A stretch of 64,000 bases of DNA from Seiridium cupressi. Lineage: Eukaryota > Ascomycota > Sordariomycetes > Amphisphaeriales > Sporocadaceae. Within the stretch, counting starts at the first letter, position 1, and each line of letters begins with the position of its first letter. The notes under the pieces were generated by a model. It had not been told where the DNA came from and made no database searches. It was given only the letters and a program-made list of their open reading frames with translations. Location: positions 183,497 to 247,496 of the forward strand of contig JARVKI010000071.1 of assembly GCA_036674765.1 (NCBI GenBank). Direction: 5' to 3'. Positions 33,206 to 44,387 of the stretch are shown one piece after another. The position numbers and the translations under genes are program-made.

Positions 33206-34217
33206 TTACAGCTTCGACTCGGTTCGGCCCTCCTCGACCGGAACCTTTGTCTTCGTGACATCCGTTCCAGCCGGCACCTTCCCGCCATCAGCCCTCTCCA
33301 AGATCCAATCCCTCACCTCGCCGTAGAATCTCTCCCTGCCAGGATCAGCATGCAACTGGTGGTAAAACCCTTCATACACTCTGAACTCGCCATCTTGGAT
33401 GCTCTGCCTCTCAAACCATTCCCGCGCCTTGTCGAAGCTGCAAACCCGGTCCGCGTCTCCGTGCATGAGCACAAGACTCTTGACATTGCTGCTCAGCTTG
33501 AGCTCGCCCTTGCCCAGCGCGTTGGTGCGGTCCAGCAGGCCGGCCAGTCCCTCGAGGGTGCCCGTGTTGTGCATCAGCTTGTCCTGCTCGATCGACGCGA
33601 TGACTTCCGGGTCCCGGGTGACCTTCTCGGGCGCGATGGGCCGGTAGAGGTGGAAGTGCGGCATCAGCTTGCCCGCCAGGCGCCCTGAGAAGATGGTGAG
33701 CCAGCCCGGCTCCTCCTCGGCCGTGAAGCCGATGAAGGGGCTCTCCAGGATCCAGCCGCGCACCTGCTTGACGAGATTCTCGTACTGCGGCGTGCTGGCG
33801 AGCGTGAGAACCTGGCCGCCGCCCATGGAGTGACCGAGGACAAAGAGCGGTACATCGGAGGGCAGCTGGGACTCGATGAAGGCAGCGATGTCGGCGATGA
33901 CTTGCAATGTTGGGCCTGTCAGACCGCGCAACGAAGGTTTGGTGACCGAGCGGCCCCAGCCTCGCTGGTCCATGCCGTAGACGGCAATGCCGGCCTGCGC
34001 GAGGGTGGGGAAGAAGTCATAGTAGCGACCCATATGATCTGAGAAGCCATGAATCATAATCAGTTTGGCTTTTGGAGGGCCATCCGGCTGCGAGACGATG
34101 TTAGTTTACTGTAATGGGGTTGGCGCTCTACGAGGGCAGGGGAAGCAATACCAGCCAAGATTTTGTGTAGAGATCGGCATCGCCAACCTTGAATGTGCCC
34201 TCCACTTCTTGAACCAT
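33206..34217 (-). CDS. YJU3: Monoglyceride-lipase-type alpha/beta hydrolase
   Basis: Two minus-strand exons, 34217-34152 and 34087-33206, with a 64-bp intron, give 315 residues. It starts MVQEVEGTFKVGDADLYTKSWLPDG. Then come the oxyanion-hole HGFSDH, DQRGWGRS, the nucleophile elbow GHSMGG (Ser near residue 110), the acid HGDADRVCSF and the His in FYHQLH, a complete catalytic triad in the order and context of monoglyceride lipases (yeast Yju3, human MGLL). It probably releases fatty acid from monoacylglycerol at lipid droplets or endomembranes. There is no signal peptide. Substrate is inferred from the family, and lysophospholipase or general esterase activity is possible. The C-terminal tail is charged. 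Confidence 0.87.
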
Positions 34218-34966
34218 TGTAAAGTTGGAAGTGGTGTCAGAATTGAGAATTGAGAGTTGAGATGTAAGGTGTGACGAGGGACAGAAGTACTTTCGAGTTG
34301 GTGATGTCTATACAACCGACGCCGGTGGCTGAAGTGAAATATCAATATCTAGCTTCCACTGGCCTTGAACGAACACTGCCACAAAGGATGGAGAGACCTT
34401 TGGCTACAGAATCAGTGTACACAAATAAGGATGTGAAAGGATGTACATCACTCAATGAAGTGATGCTGATGCTGATGCCAAGGTGCTTTTGATTGACACT
34501 AAAGCAGTCTTACACTAGGCTCCGAGCAGCCCGTTCGCCGAGGTTCGTGTGGCGGGGTCCCCTAAGAGGTATTCAGACGCAAACCAGATCCAGCTGCGAT
34601 GCCAGATCTTGTACATCACCATCTCGCAAAGGGGTAGGGAACATCGGAATTTATGACCGTAGCGGTCTCAACTGCTTTAATTATCATCTAACTTCATGTA
34701 CATGCCAAACGCCATCCAACTACCTGCCGAGTTTCATACATATCGAGGTATCATCGAGTGGAGAGGCGGAAATACTCTACAAATAACAGTCATGCTGGGT
34801 CTGTTTCTGGACTTTTGTCCTCTGGTTTAGCTCCGTTTTAACGGAGATGCTGCTAGGTTGTGTAACCCACATCCTATGGCCCGTATATTTCATCCAAATC
34901 CATTGGAATGCAAAATCACCTTTCGCTCCGCCCGCCCATGCAAATGTGGGTGTATTAGGAAATCAA
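34218..34966. other. Tandem intergenic region
   Basis: These 0.75 kb hold the hydrolase promoter and the 3' untranslated region of the ABC transporter gene. A short direct repeat of GTGATGCTGATGCTGATGCC type lies near 34460-34480. No gene is visible. Confidence 0.45.
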
Positions 34967-37384
34967 TCAGTTGCGAGACTTCTCGTTCTTCGCGACTTCT
35001 TCGGTGATCTCTTCCACCTCGTCCTCTTCCTGGTGTTCTCCCTCTAGCTCCTCGTCGGTAGGTTGGGCCTCATCGATAGGAATATGTCTGGGCGTCTGAG
35101 CCTGGGGAATATCGCCTCCGCTCATTTGCCATTCCATCAGCTTGCTGAAGGCACTATCCGGATCTGTGCTCAGTGATGTGTATGAGCCCATCTCGGCCAC
35201 GGTGCCTTCGTTGGAAAGCACAATAATCTGATCCGAGCGCTTAATGGTTGATAGCCGGTGGGCAATCGAGATAGTCGTGCTTTGACTCCTCAGCAGCTTC
35301 GCCAATGCACTATTCACCAAGGTCTCCGACTCGGCATCTAGCGCTGAGGTGGCCTCGTCGAGGATGAGAATATCAGGGTTAAGAAGTAAAGCTCTCGCAA
35401 TAGCAATTCGCTGCTTCTGTCCTCCGGAGAGCTGAGCACCTCTTGGGCCGACTTGTGTGTCCATGCCATCAGGGAAGTCCTTGATAAATTGGCAGTTGGC
35501 CTCTTGGGCTGCCTTGAACACTTCGCTGTTTGAGGCTTCGGGACGTCCATAGGCAATGTTGTCTTTGATGGAGCCAGAGAATAGTACAGGCTCCTGGGAA
35601 ACCACGCCGATTCGTCGCCGGAGTGACTTGACGTTCATCGACGTGATGTCAACTCCATTAATCAAGATACTACCAGAGGTCGGGTTGTAAAACCTCAAAA
35701 TCAAGGAGGCTACAGTACTTTTGCCTCCACCGGAAGGACCAACGATGCAGACGTTACTACCCGAAGGTATGGTGAAGTTGAGCTCGTTGAAGATGGGAAC
35801 AGCTGGACGAGTCGGGTAGGCGAACGAGACCTTGTTGAAGGTCACGGGTCCTTGCGCCGACACAACTTTGAGACCCTTGGTAGGCGGAATGTTGGGCTCC
35901 CGGTCCGACAGCTCGAAGAGCCTGCTGGCAGCACCCACGCCCTTCATTAATTCGGTAAAGAAGCCGCTTAAGCCACTCATACTAGAGCCCGCAAACGCAG
36001 CGTACATCATGAACGATGTCAGGTCGCCCAGCGAGAGAACGCCGCTTGATACATAGCCGCCACCGAACCATAACATCGCCAGAATTGTCATGTTTCCCAT
36101 CCAGCCAGTTGCACCGAAGAATGAAGCGGTGTACATTGCGTCCTTCATGCCGAGGTTGAAGATTCTGCGAATCTGTCCGTTGTAACGATGCACCTCTTGA
36201 CGTTCCCCATTAAAAGCCTGGCTGGTCTTGACATTGCCCAGCCGTTCCTCTGCGATCTTGGTCAACGTCCCGACGTTCTTCTGGATTTCTCGGCTGATTC
36301 GTCTGATAAAGCGAGCATACCCGAAGGTGAGGACACCAATAAAGGGAGCAGCGAAGAGAATGATACTCGTCAGACCCGGGCTGATCAAGGCCATTGCCGT
36401 TATGCCAGCAGCGCCACTGATCAGCGATCTAAGGCCGTCAGAGACGTTCTGCGTAATGCTTTTGCCGACAATGATGGAGTCCGCACTCAGTCTCGAAATC
36501 AGGTCGCCGGTCCTATTTGCGTCGAAGAATTCGGCGTCTTGTAGGTATGTCCTCTTATACAACGAGGAACGCAAACGAGCAACAACTCGTTCTCCGATCA
36601 ATCGAAGCACGATGATGCGACCAAAGTTAGCGCAAGCACCAAGTGTGAGTACACATGCAAACAAGCCGAAGAATTGGTACAGAGTGAATCCGAAGACTGT
36701 GGCGTCATCCATGGATTGCTTGCTAGCGGCGTCCATCACACTACCCACGACCTTGGGAATAGACATAGTGACAATGCTAGAGAGAAGAAGCAACACCAAA
36801 GCTAGACCCAGATATTTCAGTTCTGGACGTGCGAGTTTTAGCAGCCGCACAACCTCGCTGGAGTTGTTCAGTATATTCTTGTTCTTGGGGTCTTTCTCCT
36901 TGGAAAGCCGAGCCCTGTAGTTGACCTGGGCTGCTTGCTTTGCCCTTTCGCTCTTCTCAAACTCGACGGGCAAGTGCGGATGCGGCTCATTTCTACCGGC
37001 GGGATCGGGCACGGACACTGGGTTCGGCTGTTTCACCGACGCGAGAGTCTGGTCATTCTTTTCAAAGAACTTGTTTTCCCTCTCACTGACCGCCTTGCTC
37101 GTGGAGAACTCGCGCAGGACCGCCATAGGCGGTTTCCATCTCGCCGAGTGCCCTCGAGATTGGCATTGCGGCACTTGAAAGGCTGGTCGCTGGAAGCCTC
37201 CAACGCTGGGCTGGCTCTCTTTGTGGAGACGAGCTCGACTCGGAAAGGCAGCAAACGTTCTTCTGCCTAAGTCTTGTCCTGCATTGGCTGCAGTGTGACC
37301 TAGGAGACCGGGTGCTGGTCTGAACAAGCCGAAACTCGCGCCGCTCGAAGGGAGCAGCGCGCGTCGCACCGCTCCCGATGCCAT
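34967..37384 (-). CDS. MDL1: Mitochondrial inner-membrane ABC half-transporter (Mdl1/ABCB10 type)
   Basis: A single exon gives 805 residues. The N-terminus is basic and hydroxylated (MASGAVRRALLPSSGASFGLFRPAP), consistent with a mitochondrial presequence, and about 185 residues precede the first membrane segment. One transmembrane domain (about 190-490) is followed by one ATPase domain: Walker A GPSGGGKST (near 550), Q-loop SQEPVLF, signature LSGGQKQR (near 655), Walker B ILILDEATSALD (near 675) and H-loop SIAHRLSTIK, all intact. It resembles yeast Mdl1, a peptide exporter of the mitochondrial matrix, and human ABCB10. The C-terminus is strongly acidic with Glu runs (EELEGEHQEEDEVEEITEE). The protein must dimerise to work. 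Confidence 0.92.
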   Translation of the reverse strand: MASGAVRRALLPSSGASFGLFRPAPGLLGHTAANAGQDLGRRTFAAFPSRARLHKESQPSVGGFQRPAFQVPQCQSRGHSARWKPPMAVLREFSTSKAVSERENKFFEKNDQTLASVKQPNPVSVPDPAGRNEPHPHLPVEFEKSERAKQAAQVNYRARLSKEKDPKNKNILNNSSEVVRLLKLARPELKYLGLALVLLLLSSIVTMSIPKVVGSVMDAASKQSMDDATVFGFTLYQFFGLFACVLTLGACANFGRIIVLRLIGERVVARLRSSLYKRTYLQDAEFFDANRTGDLISRLSADSIIVGKSITQNVSDGLRSLISGAAGITAMALISPGLTSIILFAAPFIGVLTFGYARFIRRISREIQKNVGTLTKIAEERLGNVKTSQAFNGERQEVHRYNGQIRRIFNLGMKDAMYTASFFGATGWMGNMTILAMLWFGGGYVSSGVLSLGDLTSFMMYAAFAGSSMSGLSGFFTELMKGVGAASRLFELSDREPNIPPTKGLKVVSAQGPVTFNKVSFAYPTRPAVPIFNELNFTIPSGSNVCIVGPSGGGKSTVASLILRFYNPTSGSILINGVDITSMNVKSLRRRIGVVSQEPVLFSGSIKDNIAYGRPEASNSEVFKAAQEANCQFIKDFPDGMDTQVGPRGAQLSGGQKQRIAIARALLLNPDILILDEATSALDAESETLVNSALAKLLRSQSTTISIAHRLSTIKRSDQIIVLSNEGTVAEMGSYTSLSTDPDSAFSKLMEWQMSGGDIPQAQTPRHIPIDEAQPTDEELEGEHQEEDEVEEITEEVAKNEKSRN

Positions 37385-38908
37385 TTTCTGAGAGCGTTTA
37401 TCGAGGACGCGAAGTCATTCGGATATTGGCGCAGGTGGTCGCACGCGATCGCATTGTCTTGACGAAACTGTCCGGCCGGTCAACGACTATTGCTTAACCC
37501 TTGTGGTGAACGAGGTTGCGCAGAGGCTGAATAAGCTTCTGAAATTCTGCGATGCCGATTCCGTCATCACCGAAGAAGATGCTCGGGGAGAGACCGCGCT
37601 AGCTACTATCGGGGCGCTAACACTCCCTGAGCACATACATACACCGCCTAAGCAAATTCTACTATCAATTATCTGCATAGACGTCCAACTTGGCGGACCA
37701 GCTCTTACCAAACATATTGGTCCACACTGCGAATTGCAAGTAGACGCAATAGCAATTGTATAGAAGCCTCGAGTGACAGAAGGAGAATGGATAAGTCACC
37801 TCCATAATGCTACATGTGTCAGAGCACTATGAACTCAGAGGCAATGTTGACGTTCAAGATCTGCTTCGCTAATAAGTCTCGTATGACCTATTCCATCTAA
37901 CTATGGCATTGATTATCACCCAACAAAGCTCTCTTCTGCCGCCATATGATTATAGAGTCTGACTTATCGGGAGCGTGGCCATGTTGGGTCTTCTTCAGAC
38001 TGTTTATAGAGCACCGTGTGAATGCTTTATCGCACATACTCACAACAGTATAGTCACTTCCTAAAAACTCATAGTCCAAGCAATCACACGCTTTGCTTGT
38101 CAACTTTGAAAGATGCTCTACCAGTACAGACCAAAATTCTCGATATGTGACAGTGCGTGATATTCTGAGTACATCTAGACAACTACACAGACATTGCATC
38201 CGAGTCCTCAATTATTTTTACGATAAAATTATCTTTCTATGATGATATTCTCTCCTACTTATCCAAACACCCTACCCGAGCTCTCAGTAGGTGCCTCAAT
38301 TTCGTTTTACACCACCCTATTGCCAAAAGAATTCCCCTTGGTAGATAGAAAAGCACAGCTGCACAACGTGACCAAGAGATACACAAGAGATAGTTCCAAA
38401 GATCTACAGCTAAGCACAAGGCATAGATAAACGACCCGACCTATATTATGTCATTCGCATCCATACGAGTGAGCGCTATATTATGGCCGCACTACCCGTT
38501 GTAGCACATTCAAAATATCTACTGCTGATCACTTGAACATTGAAGGGGAGATATGAAGCTGAGGATTGCATAGTCAGCTATGTCGCTTGGAAGCGTCTAA
38601 CACCAGTAGACTTCACCCTATCACCCAATTCATAGTGCAGGAGATATGTATGAAGAATACGTACGTACTGCTGACAGCATGGCTCAATCGGCCCGCAGCC
38701 TGCTGGTCCCGAATGCCAAGTTTTGCATGTTACGTTTCAGTTGCGAAAAGTTTGCGGTGGAAGTATCAGCTCAGCTGGCCTGGCCCCGAAGCCAACTATG
38801 AAGGTGCGGTGCCTCGGGTAGAGAAATGGTACCCCTGAAGTCCGGCATAGGCATGTGATCGCCCAGATTGAAGCCTGTCACTATCGTGTATTTCACCGCC
38901 AGTTCTCC

Positions 38909-38928
38909 AAGCAAGCAAGCAAGCAAGA
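38909..38928. repeat. AAGC/GCAA tetranucleotide repeat
   Basis: Five tandem copies of AAGC (AAGCAAGCAAGCAAGCAAG...) lie in non-coding sequence. Confidence 0.85.
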
Positions 38929-39818
38929 GATAAATGCCGCGGAATCTGTATTATGACCAAGGGCATGTCTGCTGCCGAGCTTGTTGAGCCTGGTAACGGT
39001 TCACTACGTTCAACAAGCATCCCGCTGCCCACAAGGCTCTACAGCAGAGCTGAAGGCTGAGGCGGAATGCTATGGAGAGGGGGGGTTTGCCGCAGCTCAG
39101 GAACCAGGGGTTTGTTGCTACTTTCCAGGTACAACCACATACTGGCTGCCAAGTACAGTCTAGTACGTACACAATAGTCTTTTGGCTTAGATGACCAGGG
39201 GCCTCTTCTAGCTAAGCCTGCAGAAAAAAAAGAAAAAGAAAAGGGAGGTGCTTCTTCAGCGGGCCGTCTTGCCGCCAATTCTTGTTTTTCGCTGACCCAC
39301 CGTTCGTGTCGACTCGCAGCAAGACCCGACAGATTGGGTCGCGGACAGGGGTTGGTATGTCGTGACGGATGGCGCTCGTTGATGCCGAGGAAAGGTTTAC
39401 AAGCAGAGTGGGCGAGAAAATGTCCCCGAGATTGTGAAATATCCGAACAATTGACCGAGGTGTTGGATACATCTGTAATCAGCTTCTGTACTTCGCCGCG
39501 GTTGGGACTTGGGACAGATGCAGCATGAAGCAGTATTCTCTCATGCATCTCGCAAGCCCAACAACCCGATCCCTGTCAAGTAACACATGCGACTGAAAAA
39601 AAGTTTATTGGACCAGGAGGCCTGCTATATTGAATTTTCCCCCTGCCCCCGTAGCCAAGGCCTGCAAATTCTGCAAATTCTGCAATGTCTGCTTGATAGG
39701 CCCGGATCACCAGTGGCAAAAGTGTGTGGTTGGCGTGGGGGGTGTACATACTGGCGGCATCCGGAATAAGCAATGCTTATGGTAATACAGCCGGCTTGGG
39801 GAGGGTCGACTCCCGCAT

Positions 39819-39828
<10 letters not shown>

Positions 39829-39862
<34 letters not shown>
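39829..39862. repeat. (AG)17 dinucleotide microsatellite
   Basis: Seventeen uninterrupted AG units lie in non-coding DNA, preceded by a shorter AGAGAGAA stretch from about 39819. It is a likely length-polymorphic marker. Confidence 0.95.
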
Positions 39863-39863
<1 letters not shown>

Positions 39864-40916
39864 ATTGGAGAAGTCAAGAGATTTGGTGTCATTTGAAGCT
39901 TGTCATCGGAAACACACTTTGCGGTGGAGGGTGGCCATGCCGGCGTTGCAATGCATCTGCATCTTGGCCATGCCTCAGAAAATCGGCCTTGCCCTAGTGC
40001 TGACGGATCGTATCAACTGGAACGTTGGGTACATAAATTGCGTCCAGCACCAATGGGACCATATGCATGACACAAACAGAGTAGACTTGTTTTTGGTATT
40101 GCGAATTCTTGATTCGAAGAGATAGGGCGTGAGCCACTGGGGTATTGTTTATCTGCATAGTCATGAAAGCTAGACCGCCAACGATGCCAAAAGGTAGCTA
40201 GCCCGTTAGAATGGGACCAAGAGAAGAGAAGTACAATCATGATAGAGGGAACACTGCAGTTTCCCTCAAGTGTAGATTCCTGTTCGTATCTGGATTCCAC
40301 CTAAGGTGCTGATGACCCCGCCATACAATGCAGCTCTTGCCAGTATCGCCCAGTGGTCGCCTTGGCAGCCCAGATGCCCCGTATCGTCAGTGTCCCCAAA
40401 TGCAGAACCTCGAAAATGCCGAAAGTCGCAGTGCAAACGCCTCAGCAAAGTAATAAAAATGCCACGAGATGACTCAAAACACCCTAAACCCTATGCTTCT
40501 CGTCCTATGCCCGGTCCGAGTATCCCTACAATGCATACAAATGAAAACTTTTTTGTGCGATTTCCCAGATCTATCTTGTCGTTCCTTTCAAACACCTGTA
40601 ATATGCGATTTCCCTCTATATGTCATTTTGTGCCGCCCTTCGGCGCCGTGCGGCGAGAACACGCCTGGTGGATATTCAAATCCATGCTGCAGTCTGTGTC
40701 AAACAGAACGAAGATCCGCAAGGATGGCCAGCTTGCGGGCGTCTGAAGCGCCATCATCATATGTGCTCAAATGGGTATTCGCTGTAGATCGAACCGACAA
40801 GAAACATGGATGAAACGGACGCTGCTGTTGTACAATCAAAAATCACTCCGAGATGAGCTGTTGTACATGATGGTATCGATGCGTCGAGTAGCCAAGGTTG
40901 ACATACACACATCGGA

Positions 40917-43900
40917 TCAAGGCTTGACCATCGACTGTTGTGACGTGTCTGAATATCCACTGTCGAGACTAGACTTTTCAATCGACTTCTCTGAAGCGAT
41001 CTTGTTGCTTGGACTTGACCGACTGAAGACCTTGTTGCCGAGAGTCTTGAACTTGCCAACCGGCTCCACACTATCACCAGGATTCACGTAGACGTCTGTG
41101 ACAGGGCCCACCTCGACACGACAGAACAGGGTCGAAAACAAGTACCGATCGCCGTTACCATCCAACAGAGGCAAGGTACGATAACCTCTGTTCAAGCTGC
41201 TGAGCTTCGCCGTGAAAGTAGCCATGGTCAGAGCCCGGTCGCTAGCTTCACCATTGCTCGAGAGCTTGACGCTCCATTTGATGAAGACGAGCTCGGGATA
41301 CTTGGTCGTAATACTGAACTTCATCTTCTCGTCGAAAACAGGGTTGAAGCCGTTCTCTTTGACGACCTCGGTCGTCTGCTTCAACGGGGTATCATTAGGG
41401 GTGGGAATACCCACTGTGCTATCGTGCTTGTCCCGCTTATCGTTGGCGTGGAAGACCTCAACCTCGACGTACGGGTCTAGGGTCCTGTTGGCGGCCAGAT
41501 TCCCCGGACGCATGAGCTGTTGTGCAGAGATGACGTCGATGCTAAATGTGACATTCTTGCGCACGAGCTTGCCAACTGCCTCGGCCGGAATGCCGTTGGG
41601 CAACATCCGAATCTCACGCATGGAGTGGGGTTTGAGGACATAGCCCGATTGATCAGTACCAGCATCGAACATGGCTTGGTTGAACTGCATTCCGAGATCG
41701 AACGTTTGCCAGTTCAGCGCCGCCATCTGCACTCCTTTCCTCCAATACATCAACGGGTTGAAGTTGTTTGAGCTGAGCCTGGAGTACTGAGGATACACAC
41801 GCATCATGTACCGCATGTTGTGGCGGTACAACTGGTCCTTGAGTTCCTTAGTTTTCGTGTTCGACTTGAATGTGCTTTCCATAAAGGACAAGATGTGGTA
41901 AGGCATCCGGCATTCAAGCGAGTCGAACCCGCCAAAGCTAATGCCAGTGCAGTAGACGCCGAGCTCTCCCAAAGCCGGAACGATCCTACTGGTCTTCTTC
42001 TTGCTCGGCGCCTTCTCATTGCCACTGTCACAATCGCTCGTACTGCTGCTCACAATCTCCTGAACCTCGCCCTCAGTGATGGTGTTGTATCGCTTTGCAA
42101 CTCTCCGACGCGAAGGATCTCTAGGGCTAGGCATGGGACTTTGAGCAAGAGAATACGCAGGAATCGCAGAGTTGTCGGCTGCCAGTGGTTTCGTGTACGG
42201 TGATGTTAAACTGTTCCCGCGTCGACGGCCGTTGACGCTTGGGAGCCTGCCAGTGCGCGGCTCCTCGGCTGAGGCAGCTTTGACTTTTACTAAAATGCGT
42301 TCCTTGAGCTCAGAGGGCGACGGCAACTTATCAGAAGATGGGTCAAGAGCAGTGACGATCAAACGGTGACCAAAGATCTCTTTCATGATATCGGACATGA
42401 GACTTTGCTGTGTAGCGCTGCAATGGACCTCAAGCGAGATCCACAAAGGGAACTTGCTCGTCAAGAAGGCGTACTTGTTAACAACATTGACGACTTCTCG
42501 GAAAGAGATGGCATTGGTCATTGCGTATCCATGCTGAACGGAAGGCTGTCCATCAGGACCGTCCCAGCAGTCAATCTCGATGCTCCTGCATCTTTTCATG
42601 AGGGCATTAATATAGCCCTCAACGCTGGACAGATCAGCGACTTGGCGTCCTACGAGATACGTGTTGTGAGAGCTGGAGATGAAGTATTCGTGCATGGGCC
42701 GATCGAGCGTATACTCGCTTGGTTCGGATACGAGAGCAAGATTAAATGTGGAGGTTAGGTAAGCAGCAAGACCTTGCTCGCTCATTCTGGGAACATCGCT
42801 ATCCACTCCGTCGCTGAATTTCGTTTTTCGGGAAAACCGGAGGAACCTGGCCTCCCACGCTCGGGGATCTGCGTCAACGTCTTCACCCTGCGTATCGCGG
42901 AGAAAGTAGGAGAACTCCGGCCAGGTAATGCCGTTCGCAGCATCGCTGGCAAGGCCTCGGTACAGGGCGCGGATATCGACCCTGTGTGTCATCTTACGAA
43001 CGAAATTCTGGAATTCTGCGAAATTTAGTCGCCCGGTTCTCGTGGTGTCTGCGGTGTCAAATTTCTCCCGTAGGTCTCTCTGCTTCACATGAATGTGTAA
43101 ATTACGGCAGACACGCTCAACACCAGGGAAGTCAATTTCCTCGTCGTCGGGCGAATGCGGCTTTCCTTCAAACTGTTTCGACATCTCAGAGCTCCAGTAG
43201 GCTCGAATGGCCTTGTCATTGAAGGACATCAGGGAGATCATCAGTTCTTGCCGGTGCTTCGAGAGCGCATCCAGGGCTCCGACCCAATTAGCAAATGCCT
43301 CATCGTCCTCGGCGATGAGGTGCATGGTCTTGCTCTTGGACTTGTCGGCAACCGCATACAATATGGAGAAGAATCGATCCTGCTCAGAGTCCGGTACGTC
43401 ATAGTCTAGGCGATATTGCTTGGTGTCGGAGCCTATGCGTATCTCCCTAATGTCGTCGACATATATGCATTTGCTAGGTCTGGCTTTGTCCCAGGTTATC
43501 TTGGCCGCTCCCTGATCCAGTACGAGAAAGATTTTCTTATATTTTCTCTTCTTGGATATTTTGCGTACGTAAGTACCCTTGACTAGGGCCAGCGGTATGA
43601 CCGGCCCTACGGTGGGGTCGACTGGTGAGAGGGTGCCCGAAATCGAGCCCGGATTGCTTGTGGGGGATACCTCTCGGACTTGGCCATCTATGAGACCTAA
43701 CGGGTTGATGAGGAACTCATCCCTTTCGTCTGCAGGAATGAAGTCATCGTCGGAGTCCGTCAAGAAGACATTGTCTGCCGGGGGTGCAGTGTTGGTGCTG
43801 TCACTCCTGCGCCGCAGGATTGCCGGCCCAATGCTTCCATCTCGACTCTTGGGCGCAACGGACGACTGTCGACGTGTCCGACTGACCACCTTCATGGTCT

Positions 43901-44387
43901 TACTAGACAGGCGGCGTATCAAGCCCCCACTAACTTTGCTTTGACTCTGCAGCGCCTCTGCCAGCGATCCGGTACTAGGCGCTGAGCTGGGTGCTATGCT
44001 GTAGTTCATGGAGTTGGCACTGGGCTTGCGGTTGAGAAGCGGGTCACCGAGGGTGAGAGGCGTCGGCGGGAATTGTTCGACATCACGGCCGCGATAGGGC
44101 TCAGGTGACGGTTGTATCGAACTGCTGGTGGTTAATACCATATTCTCGGGCGACATCATGGGAGAGTCATGCTGAGAACTGGATGCCACTGAGGAGGCAC
44201 TGATGGCCGAAGTAGGCACTGAAGTAGATGTGCCGTTGGCTTGGAGGGTCGTGTGAACTTGGCTGGGACGTGACCGTCGCAGCATGGATCCTGGTGCGGT
44301 GCTCTGGGAAGCCAGGACCGGTGTAGACACCGAAGCCTGGGAGCCAGGACTTGACCGAGGTGGGTTGGAATATGAGGCGGAGGACAT
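40917..44387 (-). CDS. PLC1: Phosphoinositide-specific phospholipase C (PLC1, delta-like)
   Basis: A single exon gives 1156 residues, starting MSSASYSNPPRSS. Residues 1-270 are a Ser/Pro-rich disordered extension with a basic patch (LIRRLSSKTMKVVSRTRRQSS). A PH-type domain follows (about 270-395; KGTYVRKISKKRKYKKIFLVL, ITWDKARPSKCIYVDDIREIRIG), then EF-hand-like helices (about 400-500; DTADTTRTGRLNFAEFQNF). The PI-PLC X domain has YFISSSHNTYLVGRQ (catalytic His near 572) and SVQHGYAMT (second His near 618). A disordered linker contains a DCDSGNEK acidic patch. The Y domain is GVYCTGISFGGFDSLECRMPYHILSFMES... (about 815-935), and a C2 domain (about 960-1085; VISAQQLMRPGN, DPYVEVEVF) closes the protein. 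It hydrolyses PIP2 to inositol trisphosphate and diacylglycerol with calcium. Two catalytic His residues and the X-Y core are present. Confidence 0.96.
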   Translation of the reverse strand: MSSASYSNPPRSSPGSQASVSTPVLASQSTAPGSMLRRSRPSQVHTTLQANGTSTSVPTSAISASSVASSSQHDSPMMSPENMVLTTSSSIQPSPEPYRGRDVEQFPPTPLTLGDPLLNRKPSANSMNYSIAPSSAPSTGSLAEALQSQSKVSGGLIRRLSSKTMKVVSRTRRQSSVAPKSRDGSIGPAILRRRSDSTNTAPPADNVFLTDSDDDFIPADERDEFLINPLGLIDGQVREVSPTSNPGSISGTLSPVDPTVGPVIPLALVKGTYVRKISKKRKYKKIFLVLDQGAAKITWDKARPSKCIYVDDIREIRIGSDTKQYRLDYDVPDSEQDRFFSILYAVADKSKSKTMHLIAEDDEAFANWVGALDALSKHRQELMISLMSFNDKAIRAYWSSEMSKQFEGKPHSPDDEEIDFPGVERVCRNLHIHVKQRDLREKFDTADTTRTGRLNFAEFQNFVRKMTHRVDIRALYRGLASDAANGITWPEFSYFLRDTQGEDVDADPRAWEARFLRFSRKTKFSDGVDSDVPRMSEQGLAAYLTSTFNLALVSEPSEYTLDRPMHEYFISSSHNTYLVGRQVADLSSVEGYINALMKRCRSIEIDCWDGPDGQPSVQHGYAMTNAISFREVVNVVNKYAFLTSKFPLWISLEVHCSATQQSLMSDIMKEIFGHRLIVTALDPSSDKLPSPSELKERILVKVKAASAEEPRTGRLPSVNGRRRGNSLTSPYTKPLAADNSAIPAYSLAQSPMPSPRDPSRRRVAKRYNTITEGEVQEIVSSSTSDCDSGNEKAPSKKKTSRIVPALGELGVYCTGISFGGFDSLECRMPYHILSFMESTFKSNTKTKELKDQLYRHNMRYMMRVYPQYSRLSSNNFNPLMYWRKGVQMAALNWQTFDLGMQFNQAMFDAGTDQSGYVLKPHSMREIRMLPNGIPAEAVGKLVRKNVTFSIDVISAQQLMRPGNLAANRTLDPYVEVEVFHANDKRDKHDSTVGIPTPNDTPLKQTTEVVKENGFNPVFDEKMKFSITTKYPELVFIKWSVKLSSNGEASDRALTMATFTAKLSSLNRGYRTLPLLDGNGDRYLFSTLFCRVEVGPVTDVYVNPGDSVEPVGKFKTLGNKVFSRSSPSNKIASEKSIEKSSLDSGYSDTSQQSMVKP

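Larger units (their letters stand above)
37385..40916. other. Long intergenic region (3.5 kb) between MDL1 and PLC1
   Basis: No supported gene lies here. Short frames (for example 39039-39548 minus and 40306-40746 plus) conflict and lack motifs. The MDL1 promoter lies just above 37385 and the PLC1 3' untranslated region just below 40916. Bases 37.8-38.7 kb are A/T-rich. Two simple repeats are listed separately. Confidence 0.4.
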
